Shown: positions 8,671 through 22,114, counted from the first letter of the stretch. The stretch: DNA of 51,021 bases from Kineosporiaceae bacterium (GCA_016794595.1 JAEUJN010000069.1:1-51021), one strand, 5' to 3'. Notes: generated by a model from the sequence alone, not told the origin. A program made the numbers and translations.

Positions 8671-8745
8671 GTCTGTGCACTCACGGACATCGGTCTGTGC
8701 ATTGCGCCCCCTGCGAACCAGACCTGACCTCTGGCTCCGTGGTCA

Positions 8746-8774
8746 TATAACTGGTTGGTCACGGGCCACAGCAA
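8746..8774 (-). promoter_or_regulatory. Candidate promoter of the carboxypeptidase gene
   Basis: On the minus strand TTGCTG (8769-8774) is followed after 17-19 bases by the AT-rich string GTTATATG (8744-8751), the most -10-like sequence in this gap. It would give a leader of about 70 bases. Neither element is a full consensus match. Confidence 0.3.
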
Positions 8775-8852
8775 GTTCCGGGGCGTGTCTTGGGCGCGTC
8801 ATGTCATTGCCTTAACGAGATCTACACCACAGGTACACGAGTGGCATTGGAT

Positions 8853-8899
8853 TGATCACAGAGAGTGATCACAGAATGACTACTCTGGGTGATCGCAAA
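8853..8899. repeat. Repeated TGATCACAGA motif in intergenic gap
   Basis: TGATCACAGA occurs at 8853-8862 and 8866-8875, 13 bases apart. A third degenerate copy, TGATCGCAAA, lies at 8890-8899. The copies sit in the 297-bp gap between the carboxypeptidase start and the end of the CNNM gene. Phased copies could be binding sites for a regulator of the carboxypeptidase gene. No other gene is visible in this gap. Confidence 0.4.
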
Positions 8900-8967
8900 G
8901 GCGCTCAGCGCCAGAGCGCCGGGCCTTGGGACACCACGCCAGCTGCACGATCGTCGTCCGGACCCGA

Positions 8968-10065
8968 TCACTCACCGTGCTGGGCGCGAGCGGCGCCCCA
9001 CAGGGCGCCGGAACGCTGAGTGGCGTCGCGGACCTCGCCCACGAGCTCCTCCAGCACGTCCTCGAGGAACACCACACCCACCGTGGTCCCCCGGCGGTCG
9101 ACCCGCGCCAGATGGGCGCCCGAGCGCTGCAGGACGGTCAGGACATCCTCGATGTCCTCCTCGTCCGCCACCGAGGCCAGGGGCCGGACGCGCTCGGACG
9201 GCAGGGGCAGCATGCAGGTCACGTCATCGACGTCCAGCAGGTCCTTCAGGTGCAGGTAGCCCACGACCTCCGGAGCGCCACCGGCACCGGTGGTGGTAGC
9301 GGGATCGATCACCGGGAAGCGACTGAACCCCGTGTCGTCGATCAGCCGTTCGACGGCGTGCGGGGTGTCACCGATCCCCACCGTGACCAACCGCTCCCAG
9401 GGCACCATGACGTCGACCGCGTGGCGTTGCGCCAGGGTCAAGGCCCCACCCAGCAGGTCGTGACCCGACTCGATCAGCCCCTCCTTGCGCGACTCGGTCA
9501 CGATCGCGTGCACCTCCTCGGCGGTGAACGCGCTGGCCAGCTCCTCCTTGGGCTCGACCCGCATCGCCCGCAGCAGCACATTGGTCATCGCGCGCAACGC
9601 CCGGATCAGCAGCGAGGACACCCGCGCCGACCACACCAGCGGTGGCGCCAGGGTGAGGGCCGCCCGTTCGGGCCCGGCCAGCGCGAGGTTCTTGGGGATC
9701 ATCTCCCCCACCACCACGTGCAGGTACACCACGATCGACAGCGCCACGGTGAAGGCTGCGGGGTGCACCAGCTGGTGCGGGATTCCCACCGCCTCGAACG
9801 GGCCCTGGAACAGGCGCGCCACCGCGGGCTCGGCCACAGCGCCCAACCCGAGCGAGCACACCGTGATGCCCAGCTGGGCGGCAGCCAGCATCAGGGAGAC
9901 GTTCTCCATCGCCCACAGCGCCGTCCGGGCACCGCGACGTCCCTCCTCGGCGAGCGGCTCGACCTGGCTGCGCCGAGCGGAGATGACCGCGAACTCGGCA
10001 CCCACGAAGAAGGCGTTCAGCAGCAACAGGCCCGCGGTCACCAGCAACCCGGTCGTCGTGCTCAC
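8968..10065 (-). CDS. CNNM/CBS-domain membrane protein, second copy
   Basis: This 365-residue protein has the DUF21/CNNM architecture. Three to four membrane helices in residues 1-140 (TTGLLVTAGLLLLNAFFVGAEFA, ...VVVGEMIPKNLALA) precede a tandem CBS pair at about 200-345 (VDVMVPWERLVTV..., GAHLARVDRRGTTVGVVFLEDVLEELVGEV). The family is linked to Mg2+/Co2+ transport or efflux. The C-terminal CorC/HlyC domain usual in longer relatives is missing, as in its mycobacterial counterpart. GTG 10065 overlaps the stop of the upstream paralogue by four bases, so the two are coupled. It is third in the guaB1-CNNM-CNNM order. Confidence 0.88.
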   Translation of the reverse strand: MSTTTGLLVTAGLLLLNAFFVGAEFAVISARRSQVEPLAEEGRRGARTALWAMENVSLMLAAAQLGITVCSLGLGAVAEPAVARLFQGPFEAVGIPHQLVHPAAFTVALSIVVYLHVVVGEMIPKNLALAGPERAALTLAPPLVWSARVSSLLIRALRAMTNVLLRAMRVEPKEELASAFTAEEVHAIVTESRKEGLIESGHDLLGGALTLAQRHAVDVMVPWERLVTVGIGDTPHAVERLIDDTGFSRFPVIDPATTTGAGGAPEVVGYLHLKDLLDVDDVTCMLPLPSERVRPLASVADEEDIEDVLTVLQRSGAHLARVDRRGTTVGVVFLEDVLEELVGEVRDATQRSGALWGAARAQHGE

Positions 10066-11402
10066 GAGGCGCTCCGGGAGGTGCCGGCGGGCAGCTCGTC
10101 GGCCGCCAGCGGGACGGCCACCACCCGGACCCGGTCGACCCGACGGCGGTCCATCCGTTCGACCGCCAGCTCGGCCCCGGGCAGCCGGACGATGTCCCCG
10201 GGCTGCGGGAGCCGGCCGAGGCGAGCCATCAGGAACCCGGCGATCGTCTCGTAGGCGGGATCCTCGGGGATGTCGAGGCCGATCGACTCGACCACCTCGT
10301 CCGGCCGCATCAGCCCGGGGAGCAGGTAACTGCCGTCCCGGCGGCGCACCACCTTGGTACCCGACCGATCGTGCTCGTCGGAGACCTCACCGACGATCTC
10401 CTCGATCACGTCCTCCAGGGTCACGATGCCCGCAGTCCCGCCGTACTCGTCCTCCACCACGGCCATCTGCATCCCCTGCTGGCGCAGGGTCAGCAGCAGC
10501 GGGTCCAGGCGCAGGCTCTCCGGGACCCGCAACACCTCACGGACCATCTGCGAGACCCGCACCGAGTCCCGGCCGTCCCGAGGGACGGCGACGGCCCACT
10601 TGACGTGCACCACGCCGACGATGTCGTCGATCCCCTCACCCTCGACCGGGAACCGCGACAGCCCGGTCCGCCGGGCCAGCGCGATCACGTCCGTCGCGCT
10701 CTCGTCGAGGTTGACCGTCACCACCCGCACCCGGGGGGTCATCACGTCGTCCGCGCGGTGCACGCTGAAGTCCAGCGACCGGGTGAGCAGGGTGGCGGTC
10801 TGCTCGTCCAGGGTGCCGGCCTCCGCGCTGCGGCGGACCAGGGCGGCCAGTTCCTCGGGGGTGCGCCCCGGCGACAACTCCTCGGCCGGTTCCACGCCGA
10901 TCGAGCGAAGGAATCGGTTGGCACTTCCGTTGAGCACCGTGATCACGGGCAGCATCGCCCGGGTGAACGCCCGCTGCGGGTTGGCCACCACCTTGGCCGT
11001 GGCCAGGGGGGCCGAGATCCCCAGGTTCTGGGGCAGCAGTTCACCGACCACCATCGAGAAGACCGTGGCCAGGAACAGTCCCAGGCCCACCGCCACCGCG
11101 GGGGCCAGGTTCGACGGCAGGCCGGCCGAGGACAGCGGGGGCTCGAGCAGCCTCGCCAGCGACGGTTCGACCAGGTAGCCGACGATCAAGGTGGTGATGG
11201 TGATGCCCACCTGGGCACCGGACAGCTGAGTGGACAGCGAACGGATCGCGGTCAGCACTCCCGCGGCCCGGGTGTCCCCGGCCGCGACCGCCCGCTCCAC
11301 CGTCGGCCGATCCAGGCTGACCAGGGAGAACTCGGCGGCGACGAACAACGCGGTGCCGATGGTCAGCAGCACGCCCACGCCGAGGAAGATCCAGGCAGTC
11401 AC
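10062..11402 (-). CDS. CNNM/CBS-domain membrane protein, first copy
   Basis: This 446-residue protein is a paralogue of the next gene but longer. It has an N-terminal CNNM membrane domain (ILGVGVLLTIGTALFVAAEFSLVSLDR-like start, LSGAQVGITITTLIVGYLVEP, VVGELLPQNLGIS), a CBS pair (DDVMTPRVRVVTVN..., GMQMAVVEDEYGGTAGIVTLEDVIEEIVGEV) and a C-terminal CorC_HlyC domain (YLLPGLMRPDEVVESIGLDI...). A transport role for divalent cations is inferred from the family. The GTG start at 11402 has no Shine-Dalgarno sequence, but TAGGCT lies seven bases upstream (11410-11415), fitting a leaderless transcript. The guaB1 stop is 37 bp upstream. The frame continues upstream into guaB1, but family alignment favours this start. 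Confidence 0.88.
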   Translation of the reverse strand: MTAWIFLGVGVLLTIGTALFVAAEFSLVSLDRPTVERAVAAGDTRAAGVLTAIRSLSTQLSGAQVGITITTLIVGYLVEPSLARLLEPPLSSAGLPSNLAPAVAVGLGLFLATVFSMVVGELLPQNLGISAPLATAKVVANPQRAFTRAMLPVITVLNGSANRFLRSIGVEPAEELSPGRTPEELAALVRRSAEAGTLDEQTATLLTRSLDFSVHRADDVMTPRVRVVTVNLDESATDVIALARRTGLSRFPVEGEGIDDIVGVVHVKWAVAVPRDGRDSVRVSQMVREVLRVPESLRLDPLLLTLRQQGMQMAVVEDEYGGTAGIVTLEDVIEEIVGEVSDEHDRSGTKVVRRRDGSYLLPGLMRPDEVVESIGLDIPEDPAYETIAGFLMARLGRLPQPGDIVRLPGAELAVERMDRRRVDRVRVVAVPLAADELPAGTSRSAS

Positions 11403-11439
11403 CCGCTCGAGCCTACCGGCCGAAGGCCTCGTAGCCGGT

Positions 11440-16916
<5,477 letters not shown>

Positions 16917-16930
16917 GCCACCACGACACC

Positions 16931-16972
16931 GGGTGCTGTTCTCCCCCCGTCCTCGGGGGGAAAACGGCACCC
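16931..16972 (+). terminator. kgd terminator hairpin
   Basis: A long stem of about 17 pairs runs from GGGTGC (16931-16936) to GCACCC (16967-16972), with CCCCCC/GGGGGG inside and a GTCCT-type loop. It begins 14 bases after the kgd stop and has no T tract. Confidence 0.75.
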
Positions 16973-17025
16973 GTTGCCGTGCGCGTCGAATCCGCCCGGC
17001 GCACCCGACGGGCGAGAATGACCGG

Positions 17026-17202
17026 GTGTACTTCACCGACCGGGGCATCGAGGAGTTGGCGGCACGCCGCGGCGAGGAGCAGGTCAGCCTCGCCTGGTTG
17101 GCCGTCCGGCTGCGCGAGTTCGTCGACGATCACCCGGAGTTCGAGACCCCGGTGGACCGCCTGGCGACCTGGCTGGCCCGGCTGGAGGACGACGAGGACT
17201 GA
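17026..17202 (+). CDS. Small conserved acidic protein (DUF6104-like)
   Basis: This 58-residue protein begins VYFTDRGIEELAARRGEEQ and ends in an Asp/Glu cluster after ETPVDRLATWLARLE. I recognise the pattern as a short conserved actinobacterial family, usually placed next to kgd/sucA-type or metabolic genes (from memory). GTG 17026 gives the conserved Y-F-T-D start; an upstream ATG at 17018 is out of frame. No ribosome site is seen, so it may be leaderless. No function is known. The high charge and helical content suggest a soluble protein that binds a partner. Confidence 0.7.
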   Translation: MYFTDRGIEELAARRGEEQVSLAWLAVRLREFVDDHPEFETPVDRLATWLARLEDDED

Positions 17203-17244
17203 TCACCGAACCGGATCGCGGGGGGCGCAGGAGTGGAGTCAGGG

Positions 17245-17922
17245 ATGACAACGGACACGGCAGAGGCGACCCCCGGTCGGGGTCTCGGCCTGGGCGTGCA
17301 GGCGCCGGGCGAGCCCGCAGGCCTGCGCGAGCTGCGGGTCTGCGTCGTCGGGGACGCGTTGGTGGCCGGGATCGGCGATCCGCGGGCACTGGGGTGGGTG
17401 GGCCGGGTGGGTGCCCGGACGCCACGCACCGAGGCGCTGGTGTCGATGTTCCCGCTGGGGGTCCCCCGCGAGACCACCGCCGATCTGGTGGCCCGGTGGC
17501 GCGAGGAGTGCACCCGGCGATTCGACGGCCTCGATTCCGAGGACTGCCGGCTGGTGATCGGCCTCGGACGCGAGGACGTCTACCAGCTGGTCTCGTTGCC
17601 GCGGTCGCGGCTCAACCTGGCGAACATGCTGGACGAGTGCGCCGCCCGGCCCCTGCCGGTGATCGTGGTCGGCCCCCCGCCCGGCCCCGACGACCGGCTC
17701 AACGCCCGGATCGGTGAGCTCTCGGGTGCCTTCGCCGATGTCTGCCTGCGCCGGCGGGTTCCCTACATCGACACCTTCACCCCGCTGGTGGCCCACGAGG
17801 ACTGGCTGACCGATCTGGCCGCCGGCGATGGCCGCCATCCCGGGCAGGCCGGCTACGGCCTGATCGCCTGGCTCGTGCTTCACGGGGGCTGGCAGCGGTT
17901 CCTGGGCCTGCCCGAGGACTGA
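17245..17922 (+). CDS. SGNH/GDSL-fold protein lacking the catalytic serine
   Basis: This 225-residue protein has the SGNH hydrolase layout. Block I is LRVCVVGDALVAGIGDPRALGWVGR, block II has ETTADLV, block III has VIGLGREDV and block V has DGRHPGQAGYGLIAWLV. The block V Asp and His are present. However, the GDSL position reads GDAL: the codon is GCG (Ala) where the nucleophilic Ser is expected. It is therefore probably not a normal serine esterase. ATG 17245 has GGAG six bases upstream; an in-frame GTG at 17233 is less well served. It lies 42 bp after the small DUF6104-like gene and could share its transcript. Confidence 0.8.
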   Translation: MTTDTAEATPGRGLGLGVQAPGEPAGLRELRVCVVGDALVAGIGDPRALGWVGRVGARTPRTEALVSMFPLGVPRETTADLVARWREECTRRFDGLDSEDCRLVIGLGREDVYQLVSLPRSRLNLANMLDECAARPLPVIVVGPPPGPDDRLNARIGELSGAFADVCLRRRVPYIDTFTPLVAHEDWLTDLAAGDGRHPGQAGYGLIAWLVLHGGWQRFLGLPED

Positions 17923-17938
17923 GCTCCCCGGCCCCCGG

Positions 17939-18910
17939 TCACGGGTTGGTCAGGACCACCTTGCCGACCACGGATCCCTCGGCCAGCTTGGCGAAACCGT
18001 CCCGGGCCTGCGCCAGGGGCACCACGGTGTCGATCACCGGGCGCACGCCGGTCGTTCGGCAGAACTGCAGCAGGCGTTCGAGCTCCTCGCGGGTGCCCAT
18101 GGTCGAACCGATCACCCTCAACTGGAGGAAGAAGATGCGGTTCAGCTCGGTCGTGGTCGGGTTCGGGCCCGACGTCGCACCCGAGATCACCACGGCCCCA
18201 CCCTGTTTGAGCGAGCGCAGGGAGTGGGTCCAGGTGGCCGCTCCGACCGTCTCCATCACCGCGTCGACCCGCTCGGGCAGCCGGGCGCCGTCCTCGAAGA
18301 CCGCATCGGCGCCCAGTTCGAGCGCGCGCTCCCGCTTGGCGCCGTCCCGGCTGGTGACCCACACCCGGTACCCCGCGGCGCGGCCGAGCACGGTCAGGGC
18401 GGTCGAGACGCCGCCGCCGGCACCCTGCACGAGCACCGTGGCCCCCGGGGTCAACCCGGCCTGGGTGAACAGCATCCGGTAGGCGGTCAGCCAGGCCGTG
18501 GGCAGGCAGGCGGCCTGCTCGAAGCTCAGCTCGGCGGGCTTGGGGACCAGATTCCGCCGCGGCACCACCACCGATTCGGCGAAGGTGCCCTGAAACCGTT
18601 CGGAGAGAATCGATCGGCGCGGATCCATGGTCTCATCGCCCCGGTAGTCCGGGTCGCCTATGATCGAGTGGACGACGACCTCGTTGCCCTCCTCGTCGAC
18701 CCCGGCGGCATCGCAGCCGAGGATCATCGGCAACGCCTTCTCGGGCAGGCCCACCCCGCGCAGGCTCCACAGATCGTGATGGTTCAGGCTGGCTGCCCGG
18801 ACCTGCACCCGGGCCCACCCCTCGGGTACCTCGGGATCGGGCCGGTCGGCGACCTCGAGCGCGGAGAGCGGGTCATCGGGCGCGATGCGAGCGGCGTAGG
18901 CGGCGAGCAT
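17939..18910 (-). CDS. Zinc-type alcohol dehydrogenase-like/quinone oxidoreductase (MDR)
   Basis: This 323-residue protein belongs to the medium-chain dehydrogenase/reductase superfamily. Residues 1-140 form the GroES-like domain (VRAASLNHHDLWSLRG, MILGCDAAGVDEEGNEV). Residues 145-270 form the Rossmann domain with the NADPH motif VLVQGAGGGVSTALTVLGRAAGYRV. The four-Cys structural zinc loop is absent, so it is of the quinone-oxidoreductase or enoyl-reductase kind; the substrate is unknown. ATG 18910 has no ribosome site, but TACGGT lies six bases upstream (18917-18922), a leaderless arrangement. It is divergent from sodX with 61 bp between starts. Confidence 0.85.
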   Translation of the reverse strand: MLAAYAARIAPDDPLSALEVADRPDPEVPEGWARVQVRAASLNHHDLWSLRGVGLPEKALPMILGCDAAGVDEEGNEVVVHSIIGDPDYRGDETMDPRRSILSERFQGTFAESVVVPRRNLVPKPAELSFEQAACLPTAWLTAYRMLFTQAGLTPGATVLVQGAGGGVSTALTVLGRAAGYRVWVTSRDGAKRERALELGADAVFEDGARLPERVDAVMETVGAATWTHSLRSLKQGGAVVISGATSGPNPTTTELNRIFFLQLRVIGSTMGTREELERLLQFCRTTGVRPVIDTVVPLAQARDGFAKLAEGSVVGKVVLTNP

Positions 18911-18971
18911 GGGGCCACCGTATCCGCGGCGATGCGAGGGTTCAGCCGGCGATCGGCGCAGAATCTGACCT

Positions 18972-19289
18972 GTGTGGTCCTTGGTGCGGGTGAGCGGTCG
19001 TTCGATGCTGCCCACCCTCGCCGAGGGGGATGTCCTGGTGATCCGGCCCGGCCGCCGGGGAGCGCGGGCGGGCCGCCTGGTGGTGGTCGACCTGGGCGGC
19101 GGACGACCGCTCGCCGTCAAACGCCTCACCGGCCGGCAGGGCGGCGGGTGGTGGGTGGAGCGGGACAATCCCGCGGAAGGGGTCGATTCCTGGCTGGTCG
19201 GGGCCCTGGACGACGCCGCGCTGCGGGGCGTCGTCCTGGCTCGGCTCTGGCCGCGGCCGCGACGGTTCGCGCCCCGGCTCGCGACCTGA
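18972..19289 (+). CDS. sodX: Nickel superoxide dismutase maturation protease
   Basis: This 105-residue protein is a minimal S26 (signal peptidase I-type) protease. The nucleophile Ser11 is in SGRSMLPTLAEGD and the general base Lys50 is in PLAVKRL; the C-terminal W.ERDNP.EG.DSW block is also present. It has no membrane anchor. Small S26 proteins of this type remove the N-terminal propeptide of NiSOD so that His1 and the CDLPC hook can bind Ni (known for SodX). SodN lies 2.3 kb downstream, which supports the call. GTG 18972 gives the VRVSGRSM start; it has no ribosome site, and CAGAAT stands seven bases upstream. Confidence 0.82.
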   Translation: MWSLVRVSGRSMLPTLAEGDVLVIRPGRRGARAGRLVVVDLGGGRPLAVKRLTGRQGGGWWVERDNPAEGVDSWLVGALDDAALRGVVLARLWPRPRRFAPRLAT

Positions 19290-19334
19290 GCCCGCGCCCC
19301 GAGGGGGCGAGCACCGGGTCCGCCGATCGGCGCC

Positions 19335-20762
19335 TCAGCGGGTGTGCGCCAGCAGGTCCCCGCAGAGCAGGTCGACCAGGTCGACGCTGCGCCCGGTCAA
19401 CAGCACGGCGAAGGTGCCACCCGACGCGGCGCCGGTGGCCCGCGCCGAGGAGTGCTGCGCGGCGAGCTCCCAGTCGACACACACCCCTCGCAACGATTCC
19501 GGCAGGGACCCCTGCGCCGACTGGGCGCCCACGGGCCACGGTCCGGCCACACCCGCCCGATCGCCCGAGGCGGTCCCGCCGGTCGACCCGCTCGACCCTG
19601 ACCCTCCTGGTGTGGGCGCCAGGTGGTCGGCGTCCTGCGGGTCGAGCGATGCCGGGCCCGAGCCGAGCTCGACCGGAGCGGGAGCGGGCGCCGAACCGCC
19701 GGTCTCGGACGAGCCGTCGCCGGCGCCGGAGGTCCCGGGCGCGCCGGCCCCCACAGCTCCCGGCCCGGGTCCCTGTGGCTCGTGGGCACCGGCACCTGCG
19801 CCGGTGGTCCCAGGTCCTCCCGGAGTTCTCTTGGGCCGCCGGGTCGGTGCCGCCCGGTGACTCGACGGCGCCGAGGTGACGCTGGTGCCGGGCTTGGGGG
19901 GGTCCGGTTCGGCCGAGGAACCGGCGGTGGCGGTGGGGTCACCGGTGAGCAGTTCCCGGGTGGCCTCGGCGGCCGTGCGGGTGTCCGGTTCTGCCGGCTG
20001 CCCGGCCGGTGCCGCGGTCTCGCCGGAGGAGGAGGTGGCCGTGAGCGAGGGGGACGGCACCGTGCCCACCGGCCGCTGCCCACCTCCGCCCCGGGCGGCC
20101 GGCTCACGACCCGCGGTCTCCCCCGGGGCCGGCACCGCCCCACCCGGGTCGGCCTGGCCGGGCTGGCGGACGGTCACCACCGCGGGACGGGTGGTCCACC
20201 CCGGGGTGCCGGGCAGCTCGGTGGCCTGGGTGAGGTTGAGCGCGAAGACCGCCATGGCCGCGCAGGCAGCGGTCACCAGCACCGACCCGATCACCGGGTG
20301 CGCCGAGACCTCCGGGGCAACCCTGCGTGCGGGCACCGAGGCAGACCGAGGCCGGCCGATCAGCGGGCGTGGCCACCGGGCCGGCCCGACAACCCTGCGG
20401 GCCTCCCGACCCCGGCCGGCCCCGTTCTGCAGGGCCCGCCGTCCGTCTGCGCGGCGTCCGGTCGCCACGGCGGCCGTGACGACCCGCCGCCGGCGAGCCG
20501 CCTGGTAGGCCTCCACCGCGGCCCCCTCGCCGCGCAGCTCGAGTGCGGACGGCGGAGCGCACGCGTCGGCGAGCAGGCTGACCAGGGCGTCGTGTCCGGC
20601 CCCGAAGGGTGCCCTGCCGTCCAGGAGGCGCTCACCGGCGCGGGAGTCCAGGCCGTCGATCCCCGGCTCGTGCGCGCCGCGCAGCAGGACCACGCCCGCC
20701 GATGACATCCAGTTCGGACCGGCGCCCACGGGGCGGCGCGGACCGGGGAAGCTGATGCTCAC
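19335..20762 (-). CDS. Single-pass membrane protein, putative anti-sigma factor
   Basis: This 475-residue protein is translationally coupled to the ECF sigma gene by a GTGA overlap (GTG 20762). Residues 1-150 are cytoplasmic and partly helical, with DALVSLLADACAPPSALELRGEGAAVEAYQAARRRR, a pattern seen in membrane-bound sigma regulators. One membrane helix is at about 157-177 (VIGSVLVTAACAAMAVFALNL). Residues 180-400 are a long Pro/Thr/Gly/Ser-rich outer region with very low complexity. The C-terminal 75 residues include two Cys (GVCVDWE, LCGDLLA). An anti-sigma role is inferred from coupling, topology and the N-terminal pattern. It lacks the HxxxCxxC zinc motif. Confidence 0.6.
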   Translation of the reverse strand: MSISFPGPRRPVGAGPNWMSSAGVVLLRGAHEPGIDGLDSRAGERLLDGRAPFGAGHDALVSLLADACAPPSALELRGEGAAVEAYQAARRRRVVTAAVATGRRADGRRALQNGAGRGREARRVVGPARWPRPLIGRPRSASVPARRVAPEVSAHPVIGSVLVTAACAAMAVFALNLTQATELPGTPGWTTRPAVVTVRQPGQADPGGAVPAPGETAGREPAARGGGGQRPVGTVPSPSLTATSSSGETAAPAGQPAEPDTRTAAEATRELLTGDPTATAGSSAEPDPPKPGTSVTSAPSSHRAAPTRRPKRTPGGPGTTGAGAGAHEPQGPGPGAVGAGAPGTSGAGDGSSETGGSAPAPAPVELGSGPASLDPQDADHLAPTPGGSGSSGSTGGTASGDRAGVAGPWPVGAQSAQGSLPESLRGVCVDWELAAQHSSARATGAASGGTFAVLLTGRSVDLVDLLCGDLLAHTR

Positions 20763-21391
20763 CTCGACACCTCGATTCCCTGACCGGCCTCGAGATCCAC
20801 TCGGGCCCGGGAGTTGCTGCGCTCGGCCGCGGAGTCCACGGGGATGCGCAGCGTGTGCACCATCGCCGACGGGCTCGCCTCGCGGGGCCGATCGGTGCCC
20901 TCGGACCGGCGGGCGAGTGCCCGCAGGCCACGCAGTGCTGCCCGGCGGACGGCACCCCGGCGGACCCCCAGGACGGTGGCGGCGCCGCCCTCGTCCAGTC
21001 CCATGACCGACTGCAGGGCAACCGCCTCGGCCTCCTCGCGCGGCAGGCCGGCGATCACCTGCAAGGCGCGGGCCGTGCGGGGCGGGGTGGGGCCGTCGGC
21101 CGCGATCACCGGCGGGTGCTGTGGGACCGCGGCTCGGTGCTGCAGCGCATGGCCACGGCCGATCACCGCCACCCAACCGCGGAAGTCCTCCAGCGTGCCG
21201 TCGAAGTCCGGCAACTGGCGGCCGACGTCCGCCCAGGTCAGCTCGGCGATCGACTCGGCCGCATCGCCCACCAGAACGGTCAGGTAGCGCAGCAGCCCCG
21301 GCTGGGCCGCCCGGTACAGGGCGAGGAACGCCCGGTCGTCACCGAACCGCGCGCGGCTCAGCACGTCCGAGTCGTTCGGGTCGGCGCGCAC
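20759..21391 (-). CDS. ECF-type RNA polymerase sigma factor
   Basis: This 210-residue protein has sigma region 2 at about 12-75 (DRAFLALYRAAQPGLLRYLTVLVGDAAESIAELTWADV). Region 4 is at about 105-165 (VIAGLPREEAEAVALQSVMGLDEGGAATVLGVRRGAVRRAALRGLRAL), with a recognisable helix-turn-helix. A tail of about 40 residues follows. GTG 21391 is preceded by GGAGG with only three bases between, which is tight. It is transcribed with the membrane protein downstream, its likely anti-sigma factor, and is divergent from sodN. Target promoters cannot be read from the sequence. Confidence 0.82.
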   Translation of the reverse strand: MRADPNDSDVLSRARFGDDRAFLALYRAAQPGLLRYLTVLVGDAAESIAELTWADVGRQLPDFDGTLEDFRGWVAVIGRGHALQHRAAVPQHPPVIAADGPTPPRTARALQVIAGLPREEAEAVALQSVMGLDEGGAATVLGVRRGAVRRAALRGLRALARRSEGTDRPREASPSAMVHTLRIPVDSAAERSNSRARVDLEAGQGIEVSR

Positions 21392-21449
21392 GGTCCTCCG
21401 TCGGTCAGGACGCCTTCGACAGCGTCTGTTCGGAGTGCAGTGTTACACG

Positions 21450-21473
21450 ATGAGTATCTGCTTGGTTACTCAT
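21450..21473. promoter_or_regulatory. Inverted repeat between sigma gene and sodN
   Basis: ATGAGTA (21450-21456) and TACTCAT (21467-21473) form a perfect inverted repeat with a 10-base gap. It is overlapped by a second pair, ATCTGC (21456-21461) and GCAGAT (21475-21480). It lies 59 bases before the sigma start and 156 before sodN, in an island of lower GC. It may be an operator for either gene. It does not match the Nur box as I remember it. Confidence 0.45.
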
Positions 21474-21560
21474 TGCAGATGTTTGGTCGGTTCCGTGTCG
21501 TCCGCCGCCGTCACAGGCCACCCCGGGCCGGTCAGGTCGGCGATCCGGCCACCGCGAGGG

Positions 21561-21566
21561 TAGGTT
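21561..21566 (+). promoter_or_regulatory. Candidate sodN -10 element
   Basis: TAGGTT lies 62 bases before the sodN ATG, in GAGGGTAGGTTCGGG. It is a TANNNT match without a clear -35. Confidence 0.3.
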
Positions 21567-21628
21567 CGGGCACACACCCGGACATCAATCCGCACCGGAC
21601 AACCACCACCGCGAAGGGAAGTGACGAG

Positions 21629-22036
21629 ATGCTCACGCGTCTCCTGCAGGCGCTGGTCCGCGCCGAGGTCAGCGCGCACTGCGACCTGCCGTGCGGCGTG
21701 TACGACCCCGCCCAGGCCCGGATCGAGGCCGAGTCGATCAAGGCCACGATCGCCAAGTACAACGCATCGGACGACGAGGTCTTCCGGACGCGCGCCCTGG
21801 TCATCAAGGAGGAGCGCAGCGAACTGGTCAAGCACCACCTGTGGGTGCTCTGGACCGACTACTTCAAGGCACCGCACTTCGAGAAGTACCCGCAGCTGCA
21901 CGGCCTGTTCAACGAGGCCACCAAGCTCGCCGGCGCCGGGGGCACCAAGGCGTCCCTGGACGAGGCGGTCGCCGACCAGCTGCTGGCGAAGATCGACGAG
22001 ATCGCGAAGATCTTCTGGGAGACCAAGCAGGCCTGA
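21629..22036 (+). CDS. sodN: Nickel-containing superoxide dismutase precursor
   Basis: This 135-residue protein is NiSOD, which converts superoxide to O2 and H2O2. After a 16-residue propeptide the mature chain begins HCDLPCGVYDPAQARIEAES, the complete nickel hook: His17 supplies the N-terminal amine and imidazole, and Cys18 and Cys22 are thiolate ligands. Four-helix-bundle sequence follows (VIKEERSELVKHHLWVLWTDYFK, EIAKIFWETKQA), with the family's usual C-terminus. Cleavage before His17 needs SodX, encoded at 18972. GAAGGGAAG about seven bases before ATG 21629 is the ribosome site. A strong hairpin ends the gene. Ni-dependent regulation is usual in actinobacteria, but no Nur gene is in view. 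Confidence 0.96.
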   Translation: MLTRLLQALVRAEVSAHCDLPCGVYDPAQARIEAESIKATIAKYNASDDEVFRTRALVIKEERSELVKHHLWVLWTDYFKAPHFEKYPQLHGLFNEATKLAGAGGTKASLDEAVADQLLAKIDEIAKIFWETKQA

Positions 22037-22114
22037 CCGGCGCACAACCCCTCCGGTCGGACGTCCGGCCCGGCCTTCCGGTCGGCCGCCGAGAGCCGAC
22101 CGCGAACCGCAGTC

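Noticed and set aside
8671-8967. A riboswitch (ydaO/c-di-AMP type) before the carboxypeptidase gene
   Set aside because: Such elements often precede cell-wall hydrolases in actinobacteria, but I could not find the conserved core or its pairing here.
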